Positions 24,914 to 34,223 of a stretch of 64,000 nucleotides of DNA are shown in pieces. The DNA lies in assembly GCF_900100705.1 (NCBI RefSeq), contig NZ_FNCH01000022.1, positions 1 to 64,000 on the forward strand. The letters are read 5' to 3'. Both the position numbers and the translations under genes were made by a program. Each line of letters opens with the position of its first letter. Position 1 is the stretch's first letter. The notes under the pieces are model-generated. The model saw nothing but the letters and a program-made list of their open reading frames with translations, made no database searches and was not told the DNA's origin. Source of the stretch: Pedobacter terrae (GTDB taxonomy: Bacteria; Bacteroidota; Bacteroidia; Sphingobacteriales; Sphingobacteriaceae).

Positions 24914-27388
24914 TTATTTATTATTTAATTTATCGGCAAGCATTTTCATGTAAAACCCGCCAACTACACTACGCGCTTTAAAGTTATCGCGGATACCGGT
25001 ATTGGAATCATAAAAATCATTTAAAGGCACTCTCGATTCGGTTTCGATAGCATGTTTGTAAACAGGGTGCACCAGCGCTTCGAATTCTTTTTGTGTTGGC
25101 GCAAAAGCAGCCGTCCACAAAATCCAGTCGTTTTTGGTATAGGCTTTTCTGCTATCCAAAGGGATACCATATTTATTTTGTTTCGTCAGATAATATTTGG
25201 TCTCGGTATCATATATTTTTTGAGGGAATAAGTTTAAGTTTAAAACCTTATCCCAAACCAGGTTATATTTCTGGCTCCAGGTATTCTTATTATCGAAAGT
25301 TAGGGCATAGTGATCGCCGGCATCGGCCATTTCCATCCATTTTGGCACCATGCTTTCCGCGATAGCCCTATATTTTTTAGCGATATCATCATATCCCAAT
25401 GTTTGGGCCATTTGGGCATAACAGGCTATCCCCACAATTGCTTTCACCGATAAATTGGCATTACGGGCCAGGTGACCGGCAAAATCATCGGTACACAATT
25501 GCGTTTTAGGGTCTAAGCCCTCTTTTGTCAAATAATCAACCCAGGTAGTTAAGGTTTTCCAGTGCGCTTTGGCATAATTGGCATTTCCCTGCGCTTTGGC
25601 AATAGCAGCAGTTAGGATGATCATATTACCAGATTCTTCCACAGGCATCGGTTCACCGTAAGTCTGTCCGTTGGCCAATGGGTAAGTTCCGAGATCGTGT
25701 GCCGCCCAAGGATGAGGATATTTTCCGCTTTCGCTGAAATAGAAAATACCATTCAGCATGCCCGCTAATAATTCAGGGTTATAAATCAGATATAATGGTG
25801 CTGATGGATAAGTTACATCAACGGTATTGATAAAACCACCACTGTTATTTTCTTTAGATAACCATAAAATTTCACCTTGTGGACTCTTTACCAAAGTATG
25901 TGCAGCAATGCTCTGTCGATAACCTAATACACATAAATCTGCATACTCTTTACCGCCCGATTTTAAGGCATCGGCATACAAAGTCTGGTTAAAAGCTTCA
26001 CACTTCTCCATTACTTTTTTATATTCGTCTGCCGCAGCCGTTAATTGTGCTTCGATAGTTTCTTTACCTGAAGTATTCCACCATGGCCTTAAATTTTTAT
26101 TAAAATATTGAATGCTGTAAATTTCATCATAGCCCAATTCAACATATTTCTCTACCGCAGCTTTACCTACAGTGCCGAAAGGGATCATGGTATTTAAAGC
26201 AAGCATTTTACCTTGTTTGGCGGTGGAAGCGGAATTGCCTTTTCTAAAAGCATCAGCAGCTTCTTTTTCGCTTGTTACAAACTGGATGGCATTACTGGTT
26301 TTTGGGGCAGCTACATATAAATAACCCCAATCAATACGCATATCATCACTCGCTTTTTGAAGAATCGGCTGTTCTACCGTACCTGTTTTTAGTACCGATA
26401 ATTTGGCCGTGCTGTATTTACTGGCGGTAACCTCTTGCGTAGGGCGATAAACAGCAATGTTTGATGAGGCGCTCAGGTATACTTTTACCTGGTGTGTTTT
26501 CCCATCATTTGCCTTTACCTGGTAAGAAACGTAAGAAACCGGACGTGCAAATAAACCCAAATCATTCATCAACAATGGTGAAGTGAAAGTTAATTTAAGA
26601 TCTATTTTACCACAGGTAAAGTTATAGATCGTTTGTGTAGCATTAATATCGACACTTTTTTGCTTGGCGATCTGTACTTTTTCGGCATTATCTTTTAACT
26701 TATCAACTAAACCAAAATCGAGGAAACGACCTCCCGCAGTATTAATCAGGTGGATGGCTATTACATTTGATCCGGCTTTTAAAGCACTTTTATCGCTTTT
26801 GCTTAAAGCAATATATTTAAAATCATTGGTCCAGCCTTCTTTTGTGTAGATTTTCTTTCCATTCAGGTAAACCTCAATGTTATCATCGTGATTGAGTTTT
26901 AAAAACAGTTCGTTTATTGATGCCGGGTTAGCGACGTTAAAGGTTCTCCTCACCCATATATCATGCGATTTCCATAATGTTTTTACGTTTTTGGCATCGT
27001 CTCCTATAGGTGCATTACCTGTTTGCCAGTTGCTGGCCGGGTAGTTTGTAGCTTTCCAATCGCCCTGAGGTTCAGTTTCTGTATACTTTACATCGTAAGC
27101 TTTCTCATCTGAAGCAGGTACAACCGTTTTGTAGGTGGTGCTTTCTTTACCTAAAAAACGATAAATACCACCATCAACATTAATCATCCCTAAAAGAGAA
27201 TGATCGGCGCCTGTCCAATGCTCGGTAGAAGATTCATTTAGTTTATCCGTGGTAGACCAAATACTGAAATAAGTATTGTGTGTAATTAAGGGATAAGCCG
27301 GGGCTTTCCGCTCCTGCGCCTTAAGCAAACTGCCTGCAAACATACAGCCTAGCATGACTGAGACTTTTAAAATGTTGGTTCTGTTCAT
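24914..27388 (-). CDS. Secreted glutaminase-type protein (DUF4964/DUF5127/DUF4965/DUF1793)
   Basis: An 824-residue protein with a signal peptide (about 1-24, AGSLLKAQ). The start APAYPLITHNTYFSIWSTTDKLNESSTEHWTG (key residues only partly diagnostic) matches DUF4964. A DUF5127-like beta-domain and an (alpha/alpha)6 toroid with TDDFAGHLARNANLSVKAI match DUF4965/DUF1793. The family includes fungal glutaminase A, but most bacterial members have unknown substrates. An inserted galactose-binding-like module at about 108-235 (HDDNIEVYLNGKKIYT) is notable. It has its own terminator and an upstream palindrome like that of the big SusCD operon, so it may be its missing enzyme. Confidence 0.82.
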   Translation of the reverse strand: MNRTNILKVSVMLGCMFAGSLLKAQERKAPAYPLITHNTYFSIWSTTDKLNESSTEHWTGADHSLLGMINVDGGIYRFLGKESTTYKTVVPASDEKAYDVKYTETEPQGDWKATNYPASNWQTGNAPIGDDAKNVKTLWKSHDIWVRRTFNVANPASINELFLKLNHDDNIEVYLNGKKIYTKEGWTNDFKYIALSKSDKSALKAGSNVIAIHLINTAGGRFLDFGLVDKLKDNAEKVQIAKQKSVDINATQTIYNFTCGKIDLKLTFTSPLLMNDLGLFARPVSYVSYQVKANDGKTHQVKVYLSASSNIAVYRPTQEVTASKYSTAKLSVLKTGTVEQPILQKASDDMRIDWGYLYVAAPKTSNAIQFVTSEKEAADAFRKGNSASTAKQGKMLALNTMIPFGTVGKAAVEKYVELGYDEIYSIQYFNKNLRPWWNTSGKETIEAQLTAAADEYKKVMEKCEAFNQTLYADALKSGGKEYADLCVLGYRQSIAAHTLVKSPQGEILWLSKENNSGGFINTVDVTYPSAPLYLIYNPELLAGMLNGIFYFSESGKYPHPWAAHDLGTYPLANGQTYGEPMPVEESGNMIILTAAIAKAQGNANYAKAHWKTLTTWVDYLTKEGLDPKTQLCTDDFAGHLARNANLSVKAIVGIACYAQMAQTLGYDDIAKKYRAIAESMVPKWMEMADAGDHYALTFDNKNTWSQKYNLVWDKVLNLNLFPQKIYDTETKYYLTKQNKYGIPLDSRKAYTKNDWILWTAAFAPTQKEFEALVHPVYKHAIETESRVPLNDFYDSNTGIRDNFKARSVVGGFYMKMLADKLNNK

Positions 27389-27436
27389 AATTTGTGTGTT
27401 GAAATTCGATCGTATATTTTGGTTAGATTTAACGTT

Positions 27437-27452
27437 AGTTAAACGTTTTACT
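27437..27452. promoter_or_regulatory. LacI-type operator in front of the glutaminase-type gene
   Basis: AGTTAAACGTTTTACT, a palindrome with one mismatched pair, centred 57 bp upstream of the ATG. The inner 14 bases GTTAAACGTTTTAC recur exactly at 45682-45695 on the opposite strand. A weak TACTTTAG box sits next to it at 27458-27451 on the minus strand. Confidence 0.65.
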
Positions 27453-27703
27453 AAAGTATAAAATATAATTTACTTTTCGAAAGAGAAGCTAAACTTTAAT
27501 TGTCTTTTTGACATTTAAAAAGATACGGGTTTAATTTCATTAATATCAGAGCGACTTGACTTCTTTGGAGGCCAGCTGCTTTTCTCTTAATATACCCTGA
27601 AATAAATTACCTCTAGCGGGCTTGCTAAGGCTCGGTTCAGGATAATGTTACCCCATTAAAAAAAAATCAGTATGAGGACCTGGCAAAACTTGAATTCCCT
27701 AAA

Positions 27704-27739
27704 CAAAAAAATACATGAAGTTTTTAAGCTTCATGTATT
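27704..27739 (-). terminator. Terminator of the double-SusCD operon
   Basis: Minus-strand stem of 11 bp or more (27729-27739 with 27710-27720, loop of 8) followed by a run of T residues (27704-27710). It lies about 25 bp after the last operon gene and separates it from the glutaminase-type gene. Confidence 0.85.
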
Positions 27740-27764
27740 CATCAAATGTGTAGAGCGCTATTTA

Positions 27765-28598
27765 TTAAGGTTGTTTTTTATTGATAGTCCATTCAGATAG
27801 CTGAAATATACGGCTTCCCCTGTTGGCTTTGATATAAAGACGGTAAAATTTATAAGCCACAAAGTTATCGAAATAGTACCTTTTGGTCACACGTCTTTCA
27901 TTTGAGTTTGCCCAGGGGCAAGTGGTTACGGTATGCAGGTCGGTATACTGAATCCCATCTATTGATCCTTGTAAAATCCAGTACCTTGGATCTCTGTCTT
28001 CCCAATCATTTCCTGAAGTTAGGGTATAGGCACCCACAACCTGTGGCGTTGCAAGTTCGAAAGTACATCTTTGCGTGCCATCGAAACCTGCCTGCAAAAA
28101 TTTAGTAGTGATGTCGCCATCCACCAGTTTTTTAGAACCCTCAGCAGAATTGGCGCCAGCTCCAGCTTCTAAGTTTACCGAGAATGTACCTCCAACTGTC
28201 TGCATATAATTCTCTCCAATTTTGGTTGGGTCGAAATTCGGATCAACAATATTTAAAAGCACTTCTTTTGAGGCAGAATAACCCTGGCCATTTCTGGCGG
28301 TTAAGGTAACTTTATATTTCCCTGGGAACCGATAAACATGTTTCGGATTAACCAAAACCGACGTACTATCATCTCCAAATTGCCACAACAAAGTTTTGTA
28401 ATTTGTAGCGCTACCTGTAAACTGGTATTCTAAAAACTTGGTCGGACTGGCAACTGTAAAGTCAAAACCTGCTGTTGGTTTAGGTTCATCCACTACGGGC
28501 ACAATCTCTTCTGCATCTTTCTTACACTTTACTGTGGTTATTACCACAAGTATTAAAAGAGATAGAATACTGCATAATCTTTTCATGTTATTTTTCAT
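27765..28598 (-). CDS. Surface lipoprotein with PKD and F5/8 type C (discoidin) domains
   Basis: A 277-residue lipoprotein (Cys25). A PKD domain at about 38-118 shows the WQFGDDSTSVLVNPKHVYRF signature. A galactose-binding-like F5/8 C domain follows at about 135-275 (KLVDGDITTKFL, YTLTSGNDWEDRDPRYW). This second domain is closely similar to the C-terminal domain of the fasciclin protein at 40052. Probably a non-catalytic binding protein on the outer membrane. It is the last gene of the operon, 13 bp after its neighbour. Confidence 0.85.
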   Translation of the reverse strand: MKNNMKRLCSILSLLILVVITTVKCKKDAEEIVPVVDEPKPTAGFDFTVASPTKFLEYQFTGSATNYKTLLWQFGDDSTSVLVNPKHVYRFPGKYKVTLTARNGQGYSASKEVLLNIVDPNFDPTKIGENYMQTVGGTFSVNLEAGAGANSAEGSKKLVDGDITTKFLQAGFDGTQRCTFELATPQVVGAYTLTSGNDWEDRDPRYWILQGSIDGIQYTDLHTVTTCPWANSNERRVTKRYYFDNFVAYKFYRLYIKANRGSRIFQLSEWTINKKQP

Positions 28599-28611
28599 AT
28601 CTGATTAATAT

Positions 28612-30048
28612 TTAAGGCGTTGGAAATAACTGAGATTTTGGGATTACCCGTTTTGACAAAATATTCGGCACTTCAATTTCCAGATAAGCCTGCTGCCCGC
28701 CTACATTTTCGCGGTGATGTGCTTCAATGGTGTAACGTTTTCCACGTTCTAAAAAGATAGTGCCCTTACGTGTGTCTTTATCCCACTGAGTGGTATAATC
28801 ATCTACCAAAGCAACACCATTTACGTATAATCTTGAGCCATCATCCCAGCGGGTTTGATAAAAAGTATAGGTACCGCGTACTGGCGCCAGGAACTCACCT
28901 TTCCATCTGCTTGCAAAATTATCCCGGCTCAACTGCGTTCCAGCTTCATTTTTTACATTATCCGGCCATCCATCGCCACTAAAGTTAATGGTTTCATCAA
29001 CTCTGGTCAAAAATGGCGCACGTCCGTCATCAGGGTCTAACTGGGTGTTGGTATAATATTTCGCAGTTAAACCAGTCCCGTTTCCAGTGATGTACGAGTT
29101 ATTATCCAAATTTACATTAGGGTCTACCACTACAATTAATTTATTTTTAGTAGGATGAATTACATGGTTGGTTGCTTCACTAATACTGAAGGCAAATGCA
29201 AATTTTTTATTGGCAACAATGTTCGCATCAAAAACCGGCCATGGAATCTGAAGTCTGACAACGGCACTCGAAGCGCCTGTGGCAAACCGAACCAACGTAT
29301 CAATGGTATAATCTTTAGCAGTCAAATGTATGGCATCAGCCGGCAAAGTTCCGTTACCCACCAAAGTAGCAATGGTATCAATATTCTCTTTAATTTTAAT
29401 ATTGAAAGCTGTTGATGGTTGATTTTCTAAATTTACAATCAGTGGAATAGTTATTCCTGCAGGCCCCACAATGTAATCGCCCTGGTACACCACGTTATAA
29501 GTACCGGCATTTTTTAACGTTAAGTAGTGTAAATCGGTAGTTTTCAGCAGGTCAGCAGTATTGATAATCACCATGATGGTAGATTTGCCGGCAGCAATTT
29601 TATTTCCTTTGCCCGGAGCTGAAAGTTTTAATGCAAAAACAACTTTTTTACCATAATTACGCTCCAGCACAGACCGGCGCACAATGGCAATACCTTCACT
29701 GTTATCGGTTCCATAAGCTACATTAATTACATTGGGATACTCAACGCCTGTAGATGGCATAAGCACTGCATTTGTAATGGTTCCATTATTAATTAACTGC
29801 GCAACAGTATCGTTATTTAAAGTTAAACCTACCTGAAAGGCCTCTTCTGCAACGCCGGTTAAAGAAATTTTAAAAGGCACCTTAATGTATTCATTATCTA
29901 TGGAAATTTTTCCGGCAACAATACCTTCTCCTGTTATACTTCTGGTATTAGGATCGGGCAATGTTAAATCTTCTATTTTTGATTTGCGACAAGAATAAAT
30001 GTCAATGATGGCTAAACTTATCAATGCGATGTATATAATTTTTTTCAT
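28612..30048 (-). CDS. Lipoprotein with DUF1735 (BT_3987-type) repeats and C-terminal PA14 domain
   Basis: A 478-residue lipoprotein (Cys20 in DIYSCRKS). Two related beta-domains (about 40-155 and 175-305), with VPFKISLTGVAEEAFQVGLTL-like and NLENQPSTAFNIKI segments, match the DUF1735/BT_3987 N-terminal family. PA14 occupies about 322-470: GLTAKYYTN, YTFYQTRWDDGSRLYVNG, HHRENVGG. PA14 modules usually bind sugars. No catalytic domain is present. Likely a surface glycan-binding protein serving the upstream SusCD pairs. Confidence 0.85.
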   Translation of the reverse strand: MKKIIYIALISLAIIDIYSCRKSKIEDLTLPDPNTRSITGEGIVAGKISIDNEYIKVPFKISLTGVAEEAFQVGLTLNNDTVAQLINNGTITNAVLMPSTGVEYPNVINVAYGTDNSEGIAIVRRSVLERNYGKKVVFALKLSAPGKGNKIAAGKSTIMVIINTADLLKTTDLHYLTLKNAGTYNVVYQGDYIVGPAGITIPLIVNLENQPSTAFNIKIKENIDTIATLVGNGTLPADAIHLTAKDYTIDTLVRFATGASSAVVRLQIPWPVFDANIVANKKFAFAFSISEATNHVIHPTKNKLIVVVDPNVNLDNNSYITGNGTGLTAKYYTNTQLDPDDGRAPFLTRVDETINFSGDGWPDNVKNEAGTQLSRDNFASRWKGEFLAPVRGTYTFYQTRWDDGSRLYVNGVALVDDYTTQWDKDTRKGTIFLERGKRYTIEAHHRENVGGQQAYLEIEVPNILSKRVIPKSQLFPTP

Positions 30049-30079
30049 TTTATGCTATTTTAAATGATCAGCAAATCTG

Positions 30080-31783
30080 TTATTGATCTAACCAAACGCG
30101 GCCATCAAGCCCCCAGGTTTGTTTATTGGCAATTTTTAACCAGTTTATAATCTGTGCCGGAATATCTGATGTTTGCGGAACAAATATGGCCAGTGTTTCT
30201 GGTGCAGGAGGGCAGATCAGATCGTTAAAACTCTCCCAGTTATAAGTTCCCTGAAGATTGAAATCATGTGCCTGAGAACTTATATCAGCCATGATATTGC
30301 CATTACCATCCGTTGCGGGCCAGTATCCTACCAGAAAATTAAAGTATGGGTGGCTTTGATCTATTGAAGTTTGACAGGCATAATTACCAATCATACCATC
30401 TGGAACAGAAAACTTAAAAAAGCGGATATCACTTACATATACATCTGGTACACCATGGCCATTTCCGTTTAAAAATCCCAGTTTTAGCGGATTAGAATTT
30501 ACCAACGAGCCTGAACCGGTAATTTCGAGCTCATTATTAAAGGTACCATTGGTATAGGTACGCACAAACCGCTGGCCATTACGTACCTCTATCTTTGCTG
30601 TTAAGTTTGTCCATTTCCCTTTGGCAAAACTTCCGCCCCTGCATTGGTGATAATCATCATCTTTAGTACCGCGCCATTCAAAATACCAGTAATCTTCTTC
30701 TAAATAAATTACCCAACCTACACTTGGGTGGCCTCCGGACCATTCGTTACGTTTACCTAAAATACTTGGCCAGAAAAATTTGTCTTCGTTCTTTTTAACC
30801 TTTAACTCAATGGTTACCTTTGTCGTGTCGTCTATGTTGTAAACATTGGCATCTGCTGCATCAACCTGCGCCCTCACATCTTCACCCTTAAAGCGGATGG
30901 TTTTACCTAAGTACCTGTTACCGGTAAATGGCTTTGTTAAAATTCGTTTGTTGTAGGTTGGCGCATAATAAATTACAAATGAATTTGCTTTGGGCTGGCT
31001 AAAAATAGTCTGATCATCAGCATTTGCCGGTAAGGTATATTGTCCACCTGCACTTGATGCAATAACAACCAGCCATTGCTCATTGTTATAATTAGGCCTT
31101 TTCTTTAGTGCAGCAAGGAGTTCACCCACACTGGTATCAAATTTTTCTATTGCTGCTTTGTATGCTGGAAAAGAAACATCATATCCGGATGCTGCTCCTG
31201 CTGCATTAACCCCTGTAAAGTGGCCGACTATAACTGAGGCCGTATCGCTGCTGATGTTGCTGATTAGACCAGCTTTAACAGCATCATCATCTGCCACCAA
31301 ATTACTCGCATCAGCCCCTGTATTTAACGATTTAAAAACTGCTGAAGGGGTATAGGTAACAATTTTCGATTTTGCGCTTGCCTCTTTAATCCGGTTAAAG
31401 ATAATGGGGTAATTCTGCAGATCGTTATTCGTTAATGCATCATTGGTAACCTTATGTTTTTCCTTTTTAACCCCGGTTAACATATTTGCCCAATTGCTTG
31501 CGTTTGAGTTTGCATCAGGATCACTTAAACCAACCCAAGTGTAGATGGCGTGCGGTAAAATTGCATCGATATTTGGTGTATTGGCATCTAAAACGGATTG
31601 CCCCCTGGCGCCATCAACCACTAAATAAAGTACCTTACGGTTTCCGTATTTAACGGTTGTGGTATCATTTGCATTCTTATCCCCGATTGTTCTTTCGAAT
31701 TCTTTATTACAGGAAAATATGGCTGTAGTAGTGATTGTTGCGATTAAGCCAATCAATAATTTATATTTTTTCATCATACTCAT
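30080..31783 (-). CDS. Lipoprotein with degenerate phosphodiesterase-like domain and LamG-like/DUF4983 C-terminus
   Basis: A 567-residue lipoprotein (Cys25). The N-terminal part (about 45-290) has the alkaline-phosphatase/type I phosphodiesterase fold pattern: VLYLVVDGARG, NTPNIDAILPHA, NWANMLTGVKKEKHKV. The usual metal-binding SDHG is SSAGG, and the usual VDxxGH region reads VNAAGAAS, so ligands appear lost and activity is unlikely. A LamG-like sandwich (about 330-500) and a DUF4983-type end follow. It probably acts as a binding protein. It is tightly packed between the DUF5008-like and DUF1735-PA14 genes. Confidence 0.78.
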   Translation of the reverse strand: MSMMKKYKLLIGLIATITTTAIFSCNKEFERTIGDKNANDTTTVKYGNRKVLYLVVDGARGQSVLDANTPNIDAILPHAIYTWVGLSDPDANSNASNWANMLTGVKKEKHKVTNDALTNNDLQNYPIIFNRIKEASAKSKIVTYTPSAVFKSLNTGADASNLVADDDAVKAGLISNISSDTASVIVGHFTGVNAAGAASGYDVSFPAYKAAIEKFDTSVGELLAALKKRPNYNNEQWLVVIASSAGGQYTLPANADDQTIFSQPKANSFVIYYAPTYNKRILTKPFTGNRYLGKTIRFKGEDVRAQVDAADANVYNIDDTTKVTIELKVKKNEDKFFWPSILGKRNEWSGGHPSVGWVIYLEEDYWYFEWRGTKDDDYHQCRGGSFAKGKWTNLTAKIEVRNGQRFVRTYTNGTFNNELEITGSGSLVNSNPLKLGFLNGNGHGVPDVYVSDIRFFKFSVPDGMIGNYACQTSIDQSHPYFNFLVGYWPATDGNGNIMADISSQAHDFNLQGTYNWESFNDLICPPAPETLAIFVPQTSDIPAQIINWLKIANKQTWGLDGRVWLDQ

Positions 31784-31813
31784 CTTAATTTATATTGTGG
31801 TTAGCTTAATCTA

Positions 31814-33436
31814 TTATTCGATGGTTACCCTAATGATGTGATATAATGGTAAATTATCAAAACGATAAAATTCTCCAATTAACAATAATGCTTTTTTACC
31901 ATCTGCCGATTTGGTTTCGATCACATCAGATAAGCCACCAGTAAAAGGACCGGTAGAATTGTATCCTTTTGCCAGTGTTCCTGTTGGTGTTAATACCATA
32001 AAACCATTTCTGGTAACGTTATTATATTTTATAAAGTTCCCGCTCGTTACAATTAATCCATTGTTAAGCTGCTTGGCAAAGCCAGGAAAACCACCCTCAA
32101 ATGATTTGGGCGCAAATGTCTCATCTAAAGTTCCATTATCATTTAAAACCGCTATACCAAATGCTGGTTTACCATTGTATTGGCTAAAGGTCCCAGTAAT
32201 TACATATTTTTTTGTAGTGGCATTATACGTACACGAACTTATGGTATTATCCGCGCCTGAGCCGGGGGTAAAAGAAGGATCGATGTTTCCATCAGGGTTT
32301 AAACGAACGATACGATTGGCTGGTTGACCATCAAACGTATTAAAGCTACCAAATACCACCAGTTTTTCCATTTTCTCTGCATCGGTATGCATATAACTGT
32401 CGATATTTCCATTTCCACTTTCTTTCCCTTTATTGGTTGTAGTGTTAAAACGAAATGTTTTATCCAGGCTACCATCTAAATTAAAGCGCAGAACCTGGCG
32501 AATATCTGTACTATCCAATATTACCGTATCTCTTGATAAATCATAATTAAACTTATCGTAAGTTCTTTTTACGTAAAACCTAAAATTACCTGTTGCTAAA
32601 ATTTTTCCCTGATGGGCATATAAACGGTTGATATAACCATTTGTACCACCGTTAAACCTTGGAAACCATTTCTGCGTAACCGTATCGGTAACCGTTGGCT
32701 TTCTTTTCGTTTGGATTTTTACCGTATCTATTGCTCCGGTGGTGAATAAACTGGTAATGTTGCTGATATTTTCGGTACGCTGGTTAAATCCGCTAAAACT
32801 ACCCGCAATAATAAAGCGACCACCAATTTCCAAAACCCTATATAATGGACCATTAGCGCCCTTTCCAGTACGGAAAGTACGATCGTATTCTCCATCAATG
32901 GATGTTCTGGCAATCCGGTTGATTGGAACCACTCCACCTTTATTATCAAAGTTGGTAAAGTTACCTACAACGATCGCTCTTCCATCAGGCATTTCGTAAA
33001 ACTGACTTACATAACCATTGGTACCCGCTGTAGCTTTAAAAGTAGGATCGATCTGAATGAGTCCCTTTACGGTAAAAGTTGGACCAATAAATAACTGATC
33101 GCCAATAGCGATGGAAGTTACGCCCGTACTTCCGCTTTCTGGAACCTTAACTGTAATTTCTGTAGCCGTTACACCTACTACCTCGGCCTTTTCTCCGTTA
33201 AACATAAAGGTTAACTGATCTTTATATTTATCAAAGCCGGAAGCTTTGATGACTACAGAGGTACCTACAGTTCCAACCGCAGGAACGGGGACATCGGTTT
33301 GTGAAATGGCCACCCCTAAAGGCGATTTGGCATCAGCATAGGGGTCAGGAATCACATCTTCCGCTTTTTTACATCCTTGAAAGCTTAAAGCAATCAAAGT
33401 AATTATTGTGAGTATAAATTTAATTTTTTTCATCAT
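31814..33436 (-). CDS. Lipoprotein with IPT/TIG domain and delta-60 repeat propeller (DUF5008-like)
   Basis: A 540-residue lipoprotein (Cys22). An IPT/TIG immunoglobulin-like domain at about 42-130 (GTVGTSVVIKASGFDKYKDQ) is followed by repeated blades carrying the delta-60 pattern: DGEYDRTFRTGKG, DGSLDKTFRFN, DGNIDPSFTPGSGAD, NGTLDETFAPKSF, each ahead of a VxGxF motif. This suggests a beta-propeller binding surface. No active site was recognised. It sits after the second fasciclin gene, and its C-terminus is HIIRVTIE. Confidence 0.8.
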   Translation of the reverse strand: MMKKIKFILTIITLIALSFQGCKKAEDVIPDPYADAKSPLGVAISQTDVPVPAVGTVGTSVVIKASGFDKYKDQLTFMFNGEKAEVVGVTATEITVKVPESGSTGVTSIAIGDQLFIGPTFTVKGLIQIDPTFKATAGTNGYVSQFYEMPDGRAIVVGNFTNFDNKGGVVPINRIARTSIDGEYDRTFRTGKGANGPLYRVLEIGGRFIIAGSFSGFNQRTENISNITSLFTTGAIDTVKIQTKRKPTVTDTVTQKWFPRFNGGTNGYINRLYAHQGKILATGNFRFYVKRTYDKFNYDLSRDTVILDSTDIRQVLRFNLDGSLDKTFRFNTTTNKGKESGNGNIDSYMHTDAEKMEKLVVFGSFNTFDGQPANRIVRLNPDGNIDPSFTPGSGADNTISSCTYNATTKKYVITGTFSQYNGKPAFGIAVLNDNGTLDETFAPKSFEGGFPGFAKQLNNGLIVTSGNFIKYNNVTRNGFMVLTPTGTLAKGYNSTGPFTGGLSDVIETKSADGKKALLLIGEFYRFDNLPLYHIIRVTIE

Positions 33437-33466
33437 TTAATTTATTGAGGTAAAACCAGTTACGAC

Positions 33467-34207
33467 TTATTTTGAGGAATTAGAAGACGCTAAACCACTA
33501 AAATATACGTCACTAAAAAAATCACTCTCGTTAAAGCCAAAATAAGCACCACCTCTTGTATCATTATAGGCTAAAGTGTGTACCACGCCATTGGTAGGTT
33601 TTATATCAGATGATGCTACCTTATTAATATACCAATTATCATTAGGCTTTGAAGGATCAGGAATATAGGTCAGATTTAATTGGCGGTACCCGATGTATTT
33701 GATATTGTTTGCAGTAGCATAGGTTACCCCGATATTTGAGATATTGCCTCCAAAAGAATAATACAAACCACCCGGATATACACTCTTCACATCAAAATCG
33801 ATCTGCTGATAATCCTTCAACCGGTTTACGCCTTTAAACATGTAGCGCTGCAGATATCTCTTCCAGATTAGCGGACTAATCTGATCCAGCGTTTTAACCG
33901 TGTCCTTTCCGGCGTAAAAAAGAAAATTATTTAATCCATCGGTTCTGATTGTTCCAATTGTTTTTTTAATTACCTCATCATCAGGTGCAAAAAAAGTAAA
34001 GTCTTCATTAGAAAAGGTGCTTTCCATACCCGCCAGTTTTACAATTTGGGCTATGGTATCAAACGGCACTTTTTTAGCCTGTAAATATTGAAGCATGTTC
34101 CCATTAAAATTAGGATTGGCCAGGCCTCCATCGCGATAATATTCATCTCGTTTACAAGCATTTAACAACAGCAGTAAAGCAGCACAAGCAAAAATTAGCT
34201 TTTTCAT
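33467..34207 (-). CDS. Fasciclin (FAS1) domain lipoprotein
   Basis: 246 residues from the ATG at 34207 (MKKLIFACAALLLLLNAC, lipobox Cys18). The earlier start at 34252 overlaps the SusD stop and adds non-signal residues. A FAS1 domain (about 30-225) has TFFAPDDEVIKKTIG and ends GVVHTLAYND, the conserved H2-type segment. FAS1 domains mediate adhesion or ligand binding. It follows the second SusC/SusD pair, in the same relative place as the FAS1 protein after the first pair. Confidence 0.85.
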   Translation of the reverse strand: MKKLIFACAALLLLLNACKRDEYYRDGGLANPNFNGNMLQYLQAKKVPFDTIAQIVKLAGMESTFSNEDFTFFAPDDEVIKKTIGTIRTDGLNNFLFYAGKDTVKTLDQISPLIWKRYLQRYMFKGVNRLKDYQQIDFDVKSVYPGGLYYSFGGNISNIGVTYATANNIKYIGYRQLNLTYIPDPSKPNDNWYINKVASSDIKPTNGVVHTLAYNDTRGGAYFGFNESDFFSDVYFSGLASSNSSK

Positions 34208-34223
34208 ATCTCTTTTATTATAA

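Larger units (their letters stand above)
27389..27764. other. Intergenic region between the SusCD operon end and the glutaminase-type gene
   Basis: 376 bp. The left part is the promoter region of the glutaminase-type gene with a LacI-type palindrome, and the right end is the operon terminator. The middle (27480-27700) has no recognisable feature apart from an A8 run at about 27659-27666. Confidence 0.6.

Noticed and set aside
24914..27388. Glutaminase-type gene as a twelfth gene of the SusCD operon
   Set aside because: A strong terminator (27704-27739) and a 376-bp gap with its own operator separate them. Co-regulation is proposed instead of co-transcription.
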